A stretch of 64,000 bases of DNA. Source: Aurantibacter_A sp965215845. Lineage in GTDB: Bacteria; Bacteroidota; Bacteroidia; Flavobacteriales; Flavobacteriaceae. Under the pieces are notes generated by a model, which searched no databases, was not told the origin of the DNA, and saw only the letters and a list, made by a program, of their open reading frames with translations. Shown piece after piece: positions 18,870-27,773 of this stretch. Numbering within the stretch: the first letter of the stretch is position 1; each line of letters begins with the position of its first letter. Location: positions 124,001 through 188,000 of the forward strand of contig CBDCEL010000003.1 of NCBI GenBank assembly GCA_965215845.1, written 5' to 3'. Both the position numbers and the translations under genes were made by a program.

Positions 18870-20255
18870 ATGAAAATATTCAAGATCAGTTTGTTAACAA
18901 TGTTGCTCCTTTGCTCTTGTGAGAGCGTGGTCGACGACATAAACGTAGATCCCAATAAAGTCAACACGGTCGATGGAAGTGCCATTTTTACGGGAATCCA
19001 ACTCGCGGATGCCGCTGCGCAGATGGGTTTTTTGAACTGGGCCGGAGGGGTGAGCGCGGGATATTTTGTCGGTGACGGACGACTGGGTACCATACAAGAT
19101 TATGGCTATAATAATACGGATTCAGATACCCCTTGGGAAAATTTATATGTGGGGGTCGTGAAGCAGGCCCGTGAACTCAGAAGTGGAATCGAGGTCACCA
19201 ACCGTGATTTTTTCTATGGCGCCTCAAAAGTGTTGGAGGCACATGCCATAGGTACGGCCGCCAATATATTTGGTGATGTGCCATATACCGAAGCCGGGAA
19301 CGAAGATTTTCCAACGCCGCGATATGACCCTCAAACGGATGTCTATAGCGGGCTTCAAAACCTATTGGACGATGCGATCGCCGATTTTCGGGCTTCCGGT
19401 ATTTCGGGCGGTGTGCAAGAGGATTTGTTTTTTGGAGGCGATGCGGCGAGCTGGATCAAGGCCGCTTATACCTTAAAAGCTAGGCTATACCTCGACATAG
19501 GGAATTATCAAGGAGCCTTGAGCGCCGTGCAACAAGGTATTTCCGGAGTTTCGGAAACCATGCAGTATGATCCGGTTACTCCGGGTGTCGGTGGGGGTAA
19601 CAACTTTTTGAACGAGTTGCTCAACAGTTCCACATTCGGTGGAGATGTGAGTGCCGAAGGTTCTTTCTTGATCGAACTGGTGGGTAACGGTGCTTCTAGC
19701 AGAAATAATTCCAAAACTGATGAGACCGACAGATATGCATATTACTATGATGGTACGGATATCAATATTGCAGGCTTTGCCGCACCTGACGCACCGATGA
19801 AGTTGTTATCCTATGAGGAAAATACATTGATATGGGCCGAAGCGTTGCTACGTACCGGTGATTTTGAGACGGCCCTGGCCAAGTTAAACGAGTTTAGGGC
19901 AAGTTTAAGAAACGGGGAAGTTTTCCCAATTTCGACCGGAGTTTACGATGATTTCACGGAAGCCGATTTTCTTAACGGTGGGATAGAAAACAGTGATGGG
20001 GCGATTTCAAGGGATGAAGCTTTGTTGCGAGAAATCATCGAGGAAAGATACGTGACCTTTTTTAACCAAATACTCGGTTTTAACGATTTGCGTAGGACAA
20101 AGAAGGATCCCGTGGCAGTGCAGGTTCCGGTACCTTTCAACGTAGGTTCCCAACACCCTGAACGATTTTTATATCCCTTTTCCGAAGAAAACACCAATGG
20201 GGCAAATGTGCCGGAAGTGGCTGACATCTTTGTGAAAACAACCATAAATCAATAG
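18870..20255 (+). CDS. SusD/RagB family substrate-binding lipoprotein
   Basis: A 461-residue lipoprotein (lipobox LLCSC, Cys at about 17) of the SusD-like group (PF12771 type), 13 bases after SusC. Helical TPR-like elements and the usual late block EEIIEERYVTFFNQILGFNDLRRTKK are visible (LREIIEERYVTFFNQ followed by GFNDLRRTK). It caps the SusC pore on the cell surface and captures substrate. A strong terminator-like hairpin follows it. Confidence 0.93.
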   Translation: MKIFKISLLTMLLLCSCESVVDDINVDPNKVNTVDGSAIFTGIQLADAAAQMGFLNWAGGVSAGYFVGDGRLGTIQDYGYNNTDSDTPWENLYVGVVKQARELRSGIEVTNRDFFYGASKVLEAHAIGTAANIFGDVPYTEAGNEDFPTPRYDPQTDVYSGLQNLLDDAIADFRASGISGGVQEDLFFGGDAASWIKAAYTLKARLYLDIGNYQGALSAVQQGISGVSETMQYDPVTPGVGGGNNFLNELLNSSTFGGDVSAEGSFLIELVGNGASSRNNSKTDETDRYAYYYDGTDINIAGFAAPDAPMKLLSYEENTLIWAEALLRTGDFETALAKLNEFRASLRNGEVFPISTGVYDDFTEADFLNGGIENSDGAISRDEALLREIIEERYVTFFNQILGFNDLRRTKKDPVAVQVPVPFNVGSQHPERFLYPFSEENTNGANVPEVADIFVKTTINQ

Positions 20256-20275
20256 TTATTTGAGTTAGTTTGTTG

Positions 20276-20312
20276 AAAAGGGCTGTCCTTTGTTCTCTTT
20301 GACAGCCCTTTT
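20276..20312 (+). terminator. Intrinsic terminator after susD
   Basis: AAAAGGGCTGTC pairs with GACAGCCCTTTT over 12 bases around a 13-base loop, followed by TTAATT. It sits 21 bases after the SusD stop and 124 bases before the next gene. The downstream enzymes are therefore expressed either by partial read-through or from their own promoter. Confidence 0.75.
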
Positions 20313-20435
20313 AATTAAGACGGTAATCCAACCTATCCAGTTTTAGTTATCCAACGTATGGGTTAGAGTGCCTTCCCTTTGATTATCTCATATCCAGGTG
20401 AAATAATAACCCCTTAAACCATTACTCTTCAGTTT

Positions 20436-21632
20436 ATGTCCTTAAAGTGCCTTGCAATACCAGTATTCATTTTTCTTCTAGTTTGCACATTTTCCTGCAA
20501 ACGGGAAACAAACGTATCCAAGGCCAATAGGGTATACGAGGTTTCTTTCGACACGCTTTTTTCTGGGGCTCGATTGAGTAACATCAAAAAACTGGCCGAC
20601 AATAAATTTACGGGTCAGGTGATTCCTTCCTTTGAACCTGTAAATCCAAGTCCGTGGTTCGCTTTTGGGGTAAGTTCCGATAAAAAAAGGCAAATTGAAT
20701 TGGTGTTGGACTATGGTAAATACCGCCACAGATATATCCCCAAACTTAGTACGGACCGAATCCATTGGAAATCCATAGCTACTTCAAAAGTTCGAATTGA
20801 TTCGCTTCAAGGCACGGCGACACTGGTACTTGATGTTTCTCCACGCAGACTATATGTCGCTGCTCAAGAAATTGTGTCTTCGCAAGATACTTATAGATGG
20901 ATGGATAGTCTACTGGCCAAGCCATTGGGCATTAAAAAACAAGTGGCCGGAAAAACGGTGCTGGGCAACAACAATTATCTGCTATCTTTTGAAAATGAGG
21001 CAATTCAAGATGCCATAGTATTCGTTGCAAGGCAACATCCACCTGAAATTCCCGGGGGTACGATTGGTTTTAAGAAATTCTATGAAACCATTTTTTCAGA
21101 TTTGCCGCTGGCACAAAAGTTTAGGAAGAATTTTAACATCTATGCTTTTCCCTTGCTCAATCCTGACGGCGTAGATATGGGCAATTGGAGGCACAACGCC
21201 CGGGGAACGGACTTGAACAGAGATTGGATAGACTTCACGCAACCAGAAACTCAAGCCGTAAGAACCTTTCTTGATGCCTCAGTTACCGAAGATAAAAGAA
21301 TCAGGTTCGCCATTGATTTCCATACATCGCACTCTGGTCCATATATGTTGCTGTTGGATTCCATCAATGAGGGCAAGACAAGCGGAATTACCCCGCAATG
21401 GATCCAAAATATCGAGGCGACTTCCGATCTGAAGGTCAACCCAAGAAGAAAAAGTCAAGAGTTGCCCTATTGTTATAATTACTTTTTCAACGAATGGGGG
21501 TCTGAAGCGGTGACCTATGAAGATGGTGATGAAGTCGATCGTCAATCAATCAAACGAAAGGCGCAAGTATATGCAATTGCCCTAATGAAAACACTTTTAG
21601 ATAAAAAAGAGGATGGTTCGTTTAAAAACTGA
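20436..21632 (+). CDS. M14 zinc carboxypeptidase, CCP/Nna1-like, lipoprotein
   Basis: A 398-residue M14 metallopeptidase with a lipoprotein signal (FSC, Cys21). An N-terminal beta domain (about 35-145, containing PWFAFGV and the RHRYIPKL segment) precedes the catalytic domain. Zinc ligands are His201/Glu204 (RQHPPE) and His296 (DFHTSH), the substrate-binding NRDW is at 261-264 and the catalytic Glu is at about 362 (VTYEDGDE). The N-terminal domain and HPPE motif resemble cytosolic carboxypeptidase-like (deglutamylase-type) M14 enzymes. It overlaps the next gene by 20 bases, so the two are coupled. A C-terminal glutamate or other residue release from imported or surface peptides is inferred. 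Confidence 0.9.
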   Translation: MSLKCLAIPVFIFLLVCTFSCKRETNVSKANRVYEVSFDTLFSGARLSNIKKLADNKFTGQVIPSFEPVNPSPWFAFGVSSDKKRQIELVLDYGKYRHRYIPKLSTDRIHWKSIATSKVRIDSLQGTATLVLDVSPRRLYVAAQEIVSSQDTYRWMDSLLAKPLGIKKQVAGKTVLGNNNYLLSFENEAIQDAIVFVARQHPPEIPGGTIGFKKFYETIFSDLPLAQKFRKNFNIYAFPLLNPDGVDMGNWRHNARGTDLNRDWIDFTQPETQAVRTFLDASVTEDKRIRFAIDFHTSHSGPYMLLLDSINEGKTSGITPQWIQNIEATSDLKVNPRRKSQELPYCYNYFFNEWGSEAVTYEDGDEVDRQSIKRKAQVYAIALMKTLLDKKEDGSFKN

Positions 21633-23184
21633 GTTGATACTTACTATTGCACTGTTGTTTTCGACAACTTCTTGTTTTCAAGAAAATATCGAGGCCGATA
21701 TATTGATTTCGAACGCAACGATTTATGATGGAAATGAAAGGGTGCCAGACGGCTCTAGCTTGGCCATAAGAGGAGATAAGATTGTCTTTGTTGGAAATGC
21801 AAAGGATGCTCGCATCAGCGCAAAAAAAGTGATCGATGCAAAAGGTTTATTGGTTGCCCCAGGTTTCATCGACCCACATACGCACGCCGACCGCGAATTA
21901 AAAGACCCTGAAAACTCGCATAATAAACCGTTCTTGTTTCAAGGAGTAACAACTGTAGTCGTCGGCAACGATGGCGAAAGCTTTTTCCCGATATCAAAAT
22001 ACAAAAGCTTATACGAAAAGCAGGGAATCGGTACCAATGCCGTGCTTTTGACCGGTCATGGGACTGTACGTACACAGGTTATGGGTAAAAGTGACAAGAA
22101 GGCCACCGAAGAAGATATTCTACAAATGCAACGGTTGATTCAAGAAGAGATGGATGCAGGAGCATTTGGCATGTCAACAGGGTTGTTCTATGCCCCAGGG
22201 AGCTATTCAAATACCGAAGAAATAATTGCATTGGCCAAAACCGTAGCCCGGAACAATGGTATTTATGACACACATCTGCGTGATGAAAGCTCGTATACCG
22301 TGGGCTTACTCCCTGCCATTCAAGAGGCCATAGAAATAGGTCGGAAAGCCCAATTGCCCATACATATTTCGCATATCAAATGTTTAGGCGTAGATGTGTG
22401 GGGTCAAAGTGCGGCGATTATCGAATTGATTGAACGTGCACAAAAAGAAGGTATACAGATTACTGCAAATCAATATCCCTATGATGCTTCGGCCACCGGA
22501 CTAAAATCTGCAGTAGTACCCCGTTGGGCAGAAAGTGGTGGAAAAGATTCACTGTTCGTTCGGTATGAAGATCCGGGTTTAAAATCCCGAGTTTTGGAAG
22601 AGACCGAAAAAAATATAGCCCGAAGAGGCGGGGCCGACAAATTGTTGATCGTAAAATGTGATGATGCCTCTTACTTGGGAAAAACGCTTTTGGAAATTTC
22701 CGAAATGTTGTCCTTAAAGCCTGAAGTGGCAGTATATGAAGTTCTGAAAACAGGCTATGTGAGGGTGGCCTCATTTAACATGAGCCCCAATGACATTAAC
22801 AATTTCATGAAACAATCTTGGGTAGTTACCGGTTCTGACGGCAATACCGGACATCCAAGAAAATATGGGTCCTTCCCAAGGAAGTACCATAAGTATGTCA
22901 AACAGGACAAGATAATCGACCTGAAGACTTTCATCAATAACAGCAGCTCAAAAACTGCCGAGATATTTGGTATCCCGAAAAGGGGGAAACTTCAGAAAGG
23001 CTATTATGCCGATGTTATTGTTTTCGATCCACTGACTTTTAATGACAAGGCGGATTATACAGATGCCTTTCAACTTGCAGAGGGTCTCGAGTACAGTATT
23101 ATAAATGGGCAAATTATAGTTGAAAAAGGAAAGTTTACCGAAAAACTGAACGGTAGGGTTTTAAGAAATAGTGCAGTACCATGA
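21613..23184 (+). CDS. N-acyl-D-amino-acid deacylase (D-aminoacylase family), lipoprotein
   Basis: A 523-residue amidohydrolase of the D-aminoacylase family. It has a signal with a TTSC lipobox (Cys21) and the metal motif PGFIDPHTHAD (His89, His91). It also has HISHIK further on and the late family block GSDGNTGHPRKYGSF. Family members remove the acyl group from N-acyl-D-amino acids, or cleave related D-aminoacyl amides or dipeptides. The predicted location is periplasmic or lipid anchored. It overlaps the preceding peptidase gene and the following racemase gene (4 bases). Confidence 0.88.
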   Translation: MVRLKTELILTIALLFSTTSCFQENIEADILISNATIYDGNERVPDGSSLAIRGDKIVFVGNAKDARISAKKVIDAKGLLVAPGFIDPHTHADRELKDPENSHNKPFLFQGVTTVVVGNDGESFFPISKYKSLYEKQGIGTNAVLLTGHGTVRTQVMGKSDKKATEEDILQMQRLIQEEMDAGAFGMSTGLFYAPGSYSNTEEIIALAKTVARNNGIYDTHLRDESSYTVGLLPAIQEAIEIGRKAQLPIHISHIKCLGVDVWGQSAAIIELIERAQKEGIQITANQYPYDASATGLKSAVVPRWAESGGKDSLFVRYEDPGLKSRVLEETEKNIARRGGADKLLIVKCDDASYLGKTLLEISEMLSLKPEVAVYEVLKTGYVRVASFNMSPNDINNFMKQSWVVTGSDGNTGHPRKYGSFPRKYHKYVKQDKIIDLKTFINNSSSKTAEIFGIPKRGKLQKGYYADVIVFDPLTFNDKADYTDAFQLAEGLEYSIINGQIIVEKGKFTEKLNGRVLRNSAVP

Positions 23185-24722
23185 AAAAAAAGAAATTCGT
23201 AATCACAGTTTTTACGGCCTCCCTGATTATTGGATGCAAACAAACTCCCAAACAGGTAGAAGTTGAAAACAGCGAAACCCAAAATGGAGACATTGTAAAT
23301 ATGATCATTAATGATAAGAAGAGTTTTTATCATATTGATTTTAGTGCGTATCCGAATCGCGATAAAAGTCTCCCGATCGGCGTGTTCGATTCTGGCACAG
23401 GTGGTTTGACCGTTCTAAAGGCCATTGTCAACTATGATCAAAATGAAAACCAAACACATCAAAGGGGTAGCGATGGTGTGTGGGATTTTGATAAAGAATC
23501 CTTTATCTATTTAGGAGATCAGGCCAATATGCCCTATGGAAATTATTCCAATGAAAATAAGGTCGACCTTTTAAACGAACATATCATCAAAGACGCTCAA
23601 TTTTTAATGGGCAATAAATACTATTCAGACGCCAATGACGCCACCGTCAACGACGATAAAAAACCGGTAAAGGCTCTAGTCATTGCATGTAACACGGCAA
23701 CGGCATATGGAAAAGAACATATTGAGGCCTTTTTGAAGAAGGCAAATATGAACTTAAAGGTTATTGGCGTCATAGACGCGGGGGTCAGGGGAGCGCTTGA
23801 AAGTATCGGCAAAGATGAAGATGCCATTATAGGGGTATTGGCGACCGCGGGTACGGTGGCCTCTAAAGGATATCACAATACCATCATGGAATTTAAAGAC
23901 CGGATGGGCTATGCCGGAAACATCCAAGTCTTTTCCCAGGGAGGTGTTGGCATTGCCGAAGCGGTCGACGAAGACCCTGACTATTTTGACCGGAGCTTGA
24001 AAGCCCCCCGTAAAGATTATAAAGGCCCTAGTCTAATAGGCGATGCACATATCGATAAAACCCTTTTCGATATCTACAACTTCGATTTTGAAGACGGTAA
24101 AATGTTATGCGATTCCCAAAACACCGATGACTGTTCCATATTGCAGATTAACGACGCCGAAAACTATGTCCGCTACCATTTGGTAACCCTTATGGAAAAA
24201 ATTCGTATATCGAATACCTCGAACAAGTTAAAATCACTCATTTTAGGTTGTACCCATTACCCATACATGACCGATGAAATCGATAAGGTCCTAAAAGAGT
24301 TATACAACTACAAGAGTGCTTCGGGCAAATATCCCTATCGTGCATTTATGGCCAAGAATATACAATTGATCGACCCTGCGGTCGACACGGCCAAAGAGTT
24401 GTACGCACACCTAAAAGAAGCAGCCTTGTTCAATCAAAGTGGGGACATTAATGATAGCGAATTCTATATAAGTGTTGTGAACAAAGACAACCCAAATGTT
24501 GCGATAGATGAAAATGGCCGGTTTCCCTACAGTTATAAATATGGCCGAAATGCAGGGGAAATTCAAGAATATGTAAAGGTTGTTCCCTTTAGCAGGAACA
24601 ATATCTCAGGCGATATTCTAAACCGGTTTCAAAACCAGATTCCCTTTGTATATGAACTTATGCAACAATTTAACAGGCAAAATAAAAAAACCGAAAACTT
24701 GCTATTGAACACTAAAATCTAA
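23181..24722 (+). CDS. Glutamate racemase family protein exported as a lipoprotein
   Basis: A 513-residue protein, nearly twice the length of a MurI. It carries a lipoprotein signal (SLIIGCK, Cys19), so it should act outside the cytoplasm. The Asp/Glu racemase active-site motifs are intact: GVFDSGTGG (67-75), GDQANMPYG (112-120), IACNTATAYG with catalytic Cys170, and GCTHYP with Cys357. Extra segments separate the two halves and there is a long C-terminal extension. MurI supplies D-Glu for peptidoglycan in the cytoplasm; an exported form in a degradation locus more likely converts D-Glu to L-Glu for uptake. The substrate is inferred, not shown. Confidence 0.88.
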   Translation: MKKKKFVITVFTASLIIGCKQTPKQVEVENSETQNGDIVNMIINDKKSFYHIDFSAYPNRDKSLPIGVFDSGTGGLTVLKAIVNYDQNENQTHQRGSDGVWDFDKESFIYLGDQANMPYGNYSNENKVDLLNEHIIKDAQFLMGNKYYSDANDATVNDDKKPVKALVIACNTATAYGKEHIEAFLKKANMNLKVIGVIDAGVRGALESIGKDEDAIIGVLATAGTVASKGYHNTIMEFKDRMGYAGNIQVFSQGGVGIAEAVDEDPDYFDRSLKAPRKDYKGPSLIGDAHIDKTLFDIYNFDFEDGKMLCDSQNTDDCSILQINDAENYVRYHLVTLMEKIRISNTSNKLKSLILGCTHYPYMTDEIDKVLKELYNYKSASGKYPYRAFMAKNIQLIDPAVDTAKELYAHLKEAALFNQSGDINDSEFYISVVNKDNPNVAIDENGRFPYSYKYGRNAGEIQEYVKVVPFSRNNISGDILNRFQNQIPFVYELMQQFNRQNKKTENLLLNTKI

Positions 24723-24740
24723 ACCCCATAAACGAAGGGT

Positions 24741-26048
24741 ATGAAAAAATTGGCGCTACATTGGAGAATACTATTGGGAATGCTTTTAGGCGTGGTAATC
24801 GGATTATTGATGACCGGTCTGGATGGCGGGAAAGAAATCATCCAAAATTGGATAAAGCCCTTCGGAAAGATATTTATCAATTCCCTGAAATTGATCGCCA
24901 TTCCACTAATTCTAGCCGCGTTGATCAAAGGGGTATCCGATTTAAAAGACATCTCCAAGCTATCGAAAATGGGAGGTAGAACCATAGGTATTTACATTTC
25001 GACCACGATAATAGCGGTCACTATAGGCTTGTTTTTGGTCAACATAGTAAAGCCCGGAAATTCAATTACGGAGGCGACTAGAACCGAAATGGTCGGAAAT
25101 TACACCGATAGTACGACCCAGTATAAAGAAACGGCCAAGACCCAAAAAGAGGTTGGTCCTTTAAAACCCTTGGAAGACTTGGTGCCCGAAAATATTTTCA
25201 ATTCGGCGACCAGTAACCGTAATATGTTGCAGGTAATCTTCTTTGCCGTTTTTTTCGGAATAGGATTGATTTTGATTCCCGAGGAGAAAGGAAAAACCGT
25301 AAAACACTTTTTTGATGGATTTAATGAAGTAATCTTGAAAATGGTCGATTTGATCATGCTTGCGGCACCATACGGTGTATTTGCCCTGCTGGCCGCGTTG
25401 GTCGTTGAGTCCCCCAGTCTTGATTTGTTCAAGGCTCTCGGATGGTACGCGATTACCGTTCTTATCGGTCTAATTTTAATGATTGTGGTCTATACCATGT
25501 TGGTCTTCATTTTTACAAAGAAGAGGCCTTCCTTTTTTATCAATGGTATTTCCCCGGCACAGCTATTGGGATTTTCAACAAGTTCGAGTGCCGCTACTTT
25601 GCCTGTTACCATGGAACGTGTAACAGAGCATCTGGGCGTTGAGGAAGAGGCGGCAAGTTTTGTACTGCCCATAGGGGCCACCATAAACATGGACGGCACA
25701 AGTCTTTACCAAGCCGTTGCCGCCGTTTTTATAGCCCAGGCCTTTGGAATTGGCTTGGATTTCGAAACACAACTGGGCATCATCGCCACGGCCACCTTGG
25801 CATCAATCGGAAGTGCGGCCGTACCGGGGGCAGGTATGGTCATGTTGGTTGGTGTGCTGGGCTACGCCGGGATACCTGAGGCAGGACTTGCATTGATCTT
25901 TGCTGTGGATAGGCCTTTGGATATGTGTAGAACCGCGGTCAATGTCACGGGAGACGCAGCGGTTTCAATGTTGGTCGCCAAATCGATTGGAAAACTGGGC
26001 GAACCACATGTCAAGAACTGGGACGATGAATACAAAAGGAAGAATTAG
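24741..26048 (+). CDS. Glutamate/dicarboxylate:cation symporter (DAACS family)
   Basis: A 435-residue inner-membrane symporter of the GltP/GltT type with about eight helices. It shows the family's serine-rich loop (GFSTSSSAATLPVT), NMDGTSLYQAVAAVFIAQ, and the substrate-binding DMCRTAVNVTGDA block. The Arg in DRPLDMCRT is characteristic of transporters of acidic amino acids. It starts 18 bases after the racemase. Its place in the operon suggests that it imports the L-Glu or L-Asp made by the exported racemase. Confidence 0.93.
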   Translation: MKKLALHWRILLGMLLGVVIGLLMTGLDGGKEIIQNWIKPFGKIFINSLKLIAIPLILAALIKGVSDLKDISKLSKMGGRTIGIYISTTIIAVTIGLFLVNIVKPGNSITEATRTEMVGNYTDSTTQYKETAKTQKEVGPLKPLEDLVPENIFNSATSNRNMLQVIFFAVFFGIGLILIPEEKGKTVKHFFDGFNEVILKMVDLIMLAAPYGVFALLAALVVESPSLDLFKALGWYAITVLIGLILMIVVYTMLVFIFTKKRPSFFINGISPAQLLGFSTSSSAATLPVTMERVTEHLGVEEEAASFVLPIGATINMDGTSLYQAVAAVFIAQAFGIGLDFETQLGIIATATLASIGSAAVPGAGMVMLVGVLGYAGIPEAGLALIFAVDRPLDMCRTAVNVTGDAAVSMLVAKSIGKLGEPHVKNWDDEYKRKN

Positions 26049-26070
26049 ATAACCCATAATTTTGAGTACC

Positions 26071-27321
26071 ATGAAAATATTGATCAAGGCTTCGAAAAAA
26101 TTACAATTTTACCTGTTGAGCACCCTTGCCATAATAGGGATTTATGCTTGTAGCGGGCCTAAAAAGGTTGTCTTTGAAGAGCCAATCGATACGAATAACA
26201 AGAAAATAGCCTATCAAACAAAACGAAACTATCAATTCGAAGAATTGGGGATTTCGGTGAGCAATGAATTTGATGGCGCACGTCTAAATAATGCCGTTCA
26301 GACCAATGACTCGACCATAATCCTGTATTTTGACCCAGAGAATACACCAATTAACAAGAGTCCGTACTATGCCTTTAAAACCTGGTCAAAAGAACCCGAA
26401 CAAGTCTTTTTCGGATTCAATTACCCAGAGGGTTTCGAACATAGATATATGCCAAAACTGAAAAAGAATGGGATATGGAGCGTGGTCGATTCTACGAATT
26501 TGGTCCAAGTCGACGATCAATTGCTCCTCAGGCTCGATATTTATCCCGAACCCCAAATCGTTGCGGCCCAGGAAATCAATACCTCTAAGAATGTTGAAAC
26601 GTGGTACCTGAATAATATCGTTAAAGACAACGATTATGTTCGATTGGGAATTGCGGGTAGATCGGAATTGGGAAGAGAAATTCCTGTTTTGGACATTTAT
26701 CGAGGAGTTTCCGAAGGCAAGCCGATTATTGTTTTGTTGACCAGGCAGCACCCGCCGGAGGTTACAGGGTATTTTGCGTTTCAAAGCTTCCTGAATACCA
26801 TAGTTGCGGAAACTGACCTTTCCAAGGAGTTTCTGAACGAGTATAGGGTCTTGGCCTTTCCCATTGTAAATCCAGATGGGGTCGATTTAGGACATTGGAG
26901 GCACAATTCGAATGGGGTCGATTTGAATAGGGATTGGTCTAGATATCGTCAGCCCGAAATCAGAAATGTGGTCTCCACCATTGATAGCATTTCCAAAAAA
27001 GATGATGGAAAACTGATTTTGGGCCTCGATTTTCATTCGACCTACGAAGATGTCTTTTACACCAACGACAAAAGGGAAGGCACCAGCCTGCCCAATTTTA
27101 TCAAGGATTGGTTTACCCAGTTGGAAATGAACATTGTGGACTATTCGGTCAACGAGGCATCATCGAACAGTACCAAACCAGTTTCAAAAGGCTGGTTTCT
27201 CTACGGACATGGCGCGACGGGGATAACCTATGAAATTGGCGACCATACTCCCAAGGAAAGAATCAAGGAAATTGGTATTGCTTCGGCCAATGCGATGATG
27301 GAGATTCTCGTGAAGAATTAG
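26071..27321 (+). CDS. Second M14 zinc carboxypeptidase, CCP/Nna1-like, lipoprotein
   Basis: The ATG at 26071 gives 416 residues with lipobox IYAC (Cys27); a TTG three codons earlier is possible. The domain layout matches the first M14 gene of this locus: an N-terminal beta domain (YYAFKTW, RYMPKLKKNG) and a catalytic domain with His227/Glu230 (RQHPPE), NRDW at 287-290, His322 (DFHSTY) and catalytic Glu388 (TYEIGD). The two M14 proteins are clear paralogues and may differ in stereo- or side-chain preference. It is the last gene of the locus. Confidence 0.9.
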   Translation: MKILIKASKKLQFYLLSTLAIIGIYACSGPKKVVFEEPIDTNNKKIAYQTKRNYQFEELGISVSNEFDGARLNNAVQTNDSTIILYFDPENTPINKSPYYAFKTWSKEPEQVFFGFNYPEGFEHRYMPKLKKNGIWSVVDSTNLVQVDDQLLLRLDIYPEPQIVAAQEINTSKNVETWYLNNIVKDNDYVRLGIAGRSELGREIPVLDIYRGVSEGKPIIVLLTRQHPPEVTGYFAFQSFLNTIVAETDLSKEFLNEYRVLAFPIVNPDGVDLGHWRHNSNGVDLNRDWSRYRQPEIRNVVSTIDSISKKDDGKLILGLDFHSTYEDVFYTNDKREGTSLPNFIKDWFTQLEMNIVDYSVNEASSNSTKPVSKGWFLYGHGATGITYEIGDHTPKERIKEIGIASANAMMEILVKN

Positions 27322-27567
27322 TAAAAGCCAATCGGGATTCATGAGTGTTCTAAAGATTAATATTCAGCAATTAAAACCCCCTTTATGAAAGGACTGTGTT
27401 AATCCGGTTTACCCCATCAATTCTTTTGTCGATATCATCTCTACACAACCTTTTTGCTACCCCTTAGGCCGATCTAGTAAAACATGAGAATATAAAAAAA
27501 TCGCACATGTGCTCTAATCGTGGTTTTCTACATTCCTAAACCGGGTTTTTACATTTCACAAATACAG

Positions 27568-27596
27568 AACCCCGACTATTTGTCGGGGTTTCTTTT
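27568..27596 (+). terminator. Intrinsic terminator downstream of the D-amino-acid locus
   Basis: AACCCCGAC and GTCGGGGTT form a 9-bp stem around TATTT, followed by TCTTTT. It lies about 250 bases after the last M14 gene and fits the plus strand best. Confidence 0.65.
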
Positions 27597-27613
27597 GCGG
27601 AGGAAGAGGGATT
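27597..27613 (-). repeat. 17-nt copy of the tRNA-Ser 3' end
   Basis: Bases 27597-27613 (GCGGAGGAAGAGGGATT) are identical to 27773-27789, the 3' end of tRNA-Ser plus one flanking base. A 3'-end copy placed beyond a tRNA's 3' end, in the same orientation, is what site-specific integration into tRNA genes leaves behind; only about 160 bases now separate the two copies. Confidence 0.6.
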
Positions 27614-27731
27614 ACCTTCGGTTTTCCCAAACCTCACGCTCTTTACAATAAAGCTCAAAACTACTGTCGTAGTTTTCGGCCTTTTCCTTTTTACTCCCTT
27701 TCAAAAAGTAGTTTTTGACGTTCGCAAAAAG

Positions 27732-27765
27732 AAAAAGCCCGATTTCTTTTTAGAAATCGAGCTTT
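27732..27765 (-). terminator. Intrinsic terminator of tRNA-Ser
   Basis: Read on the minus strand, AAAGCTCGATTTCT and AGAAATCGGGCTTT form a long stem with a short A loop followed by TTCTTTTT. It begins 9 bases past the tRNA 3' end. Confidence 0.8.
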
Positions 27766-27773
27766 GCTCTAAG

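Larger units (their letters stand above)
27322..27773. other. Gene-free interval before tRNA-Ser
   Basis: No ORF of note. It contains an intrinsic terminator (27568-27596), a 17-nt copy of the tRNA-Ser 3' end (27597-27613), an 8-bp stem hairpin AAAACTAC/GTAGTTTT (27657-27676) and the tRNA terminator (27732-27765). Confidence 0.6.

Noticed and set aside
13227..20255. Classical polysaccharide utilisation locus
   Set aside because: SusCD and sigma/FecR fit, but no glycoside hydrolase, lyase, sulfatase or sugar transporter is present; all enzymes act on peptides or amino acids.
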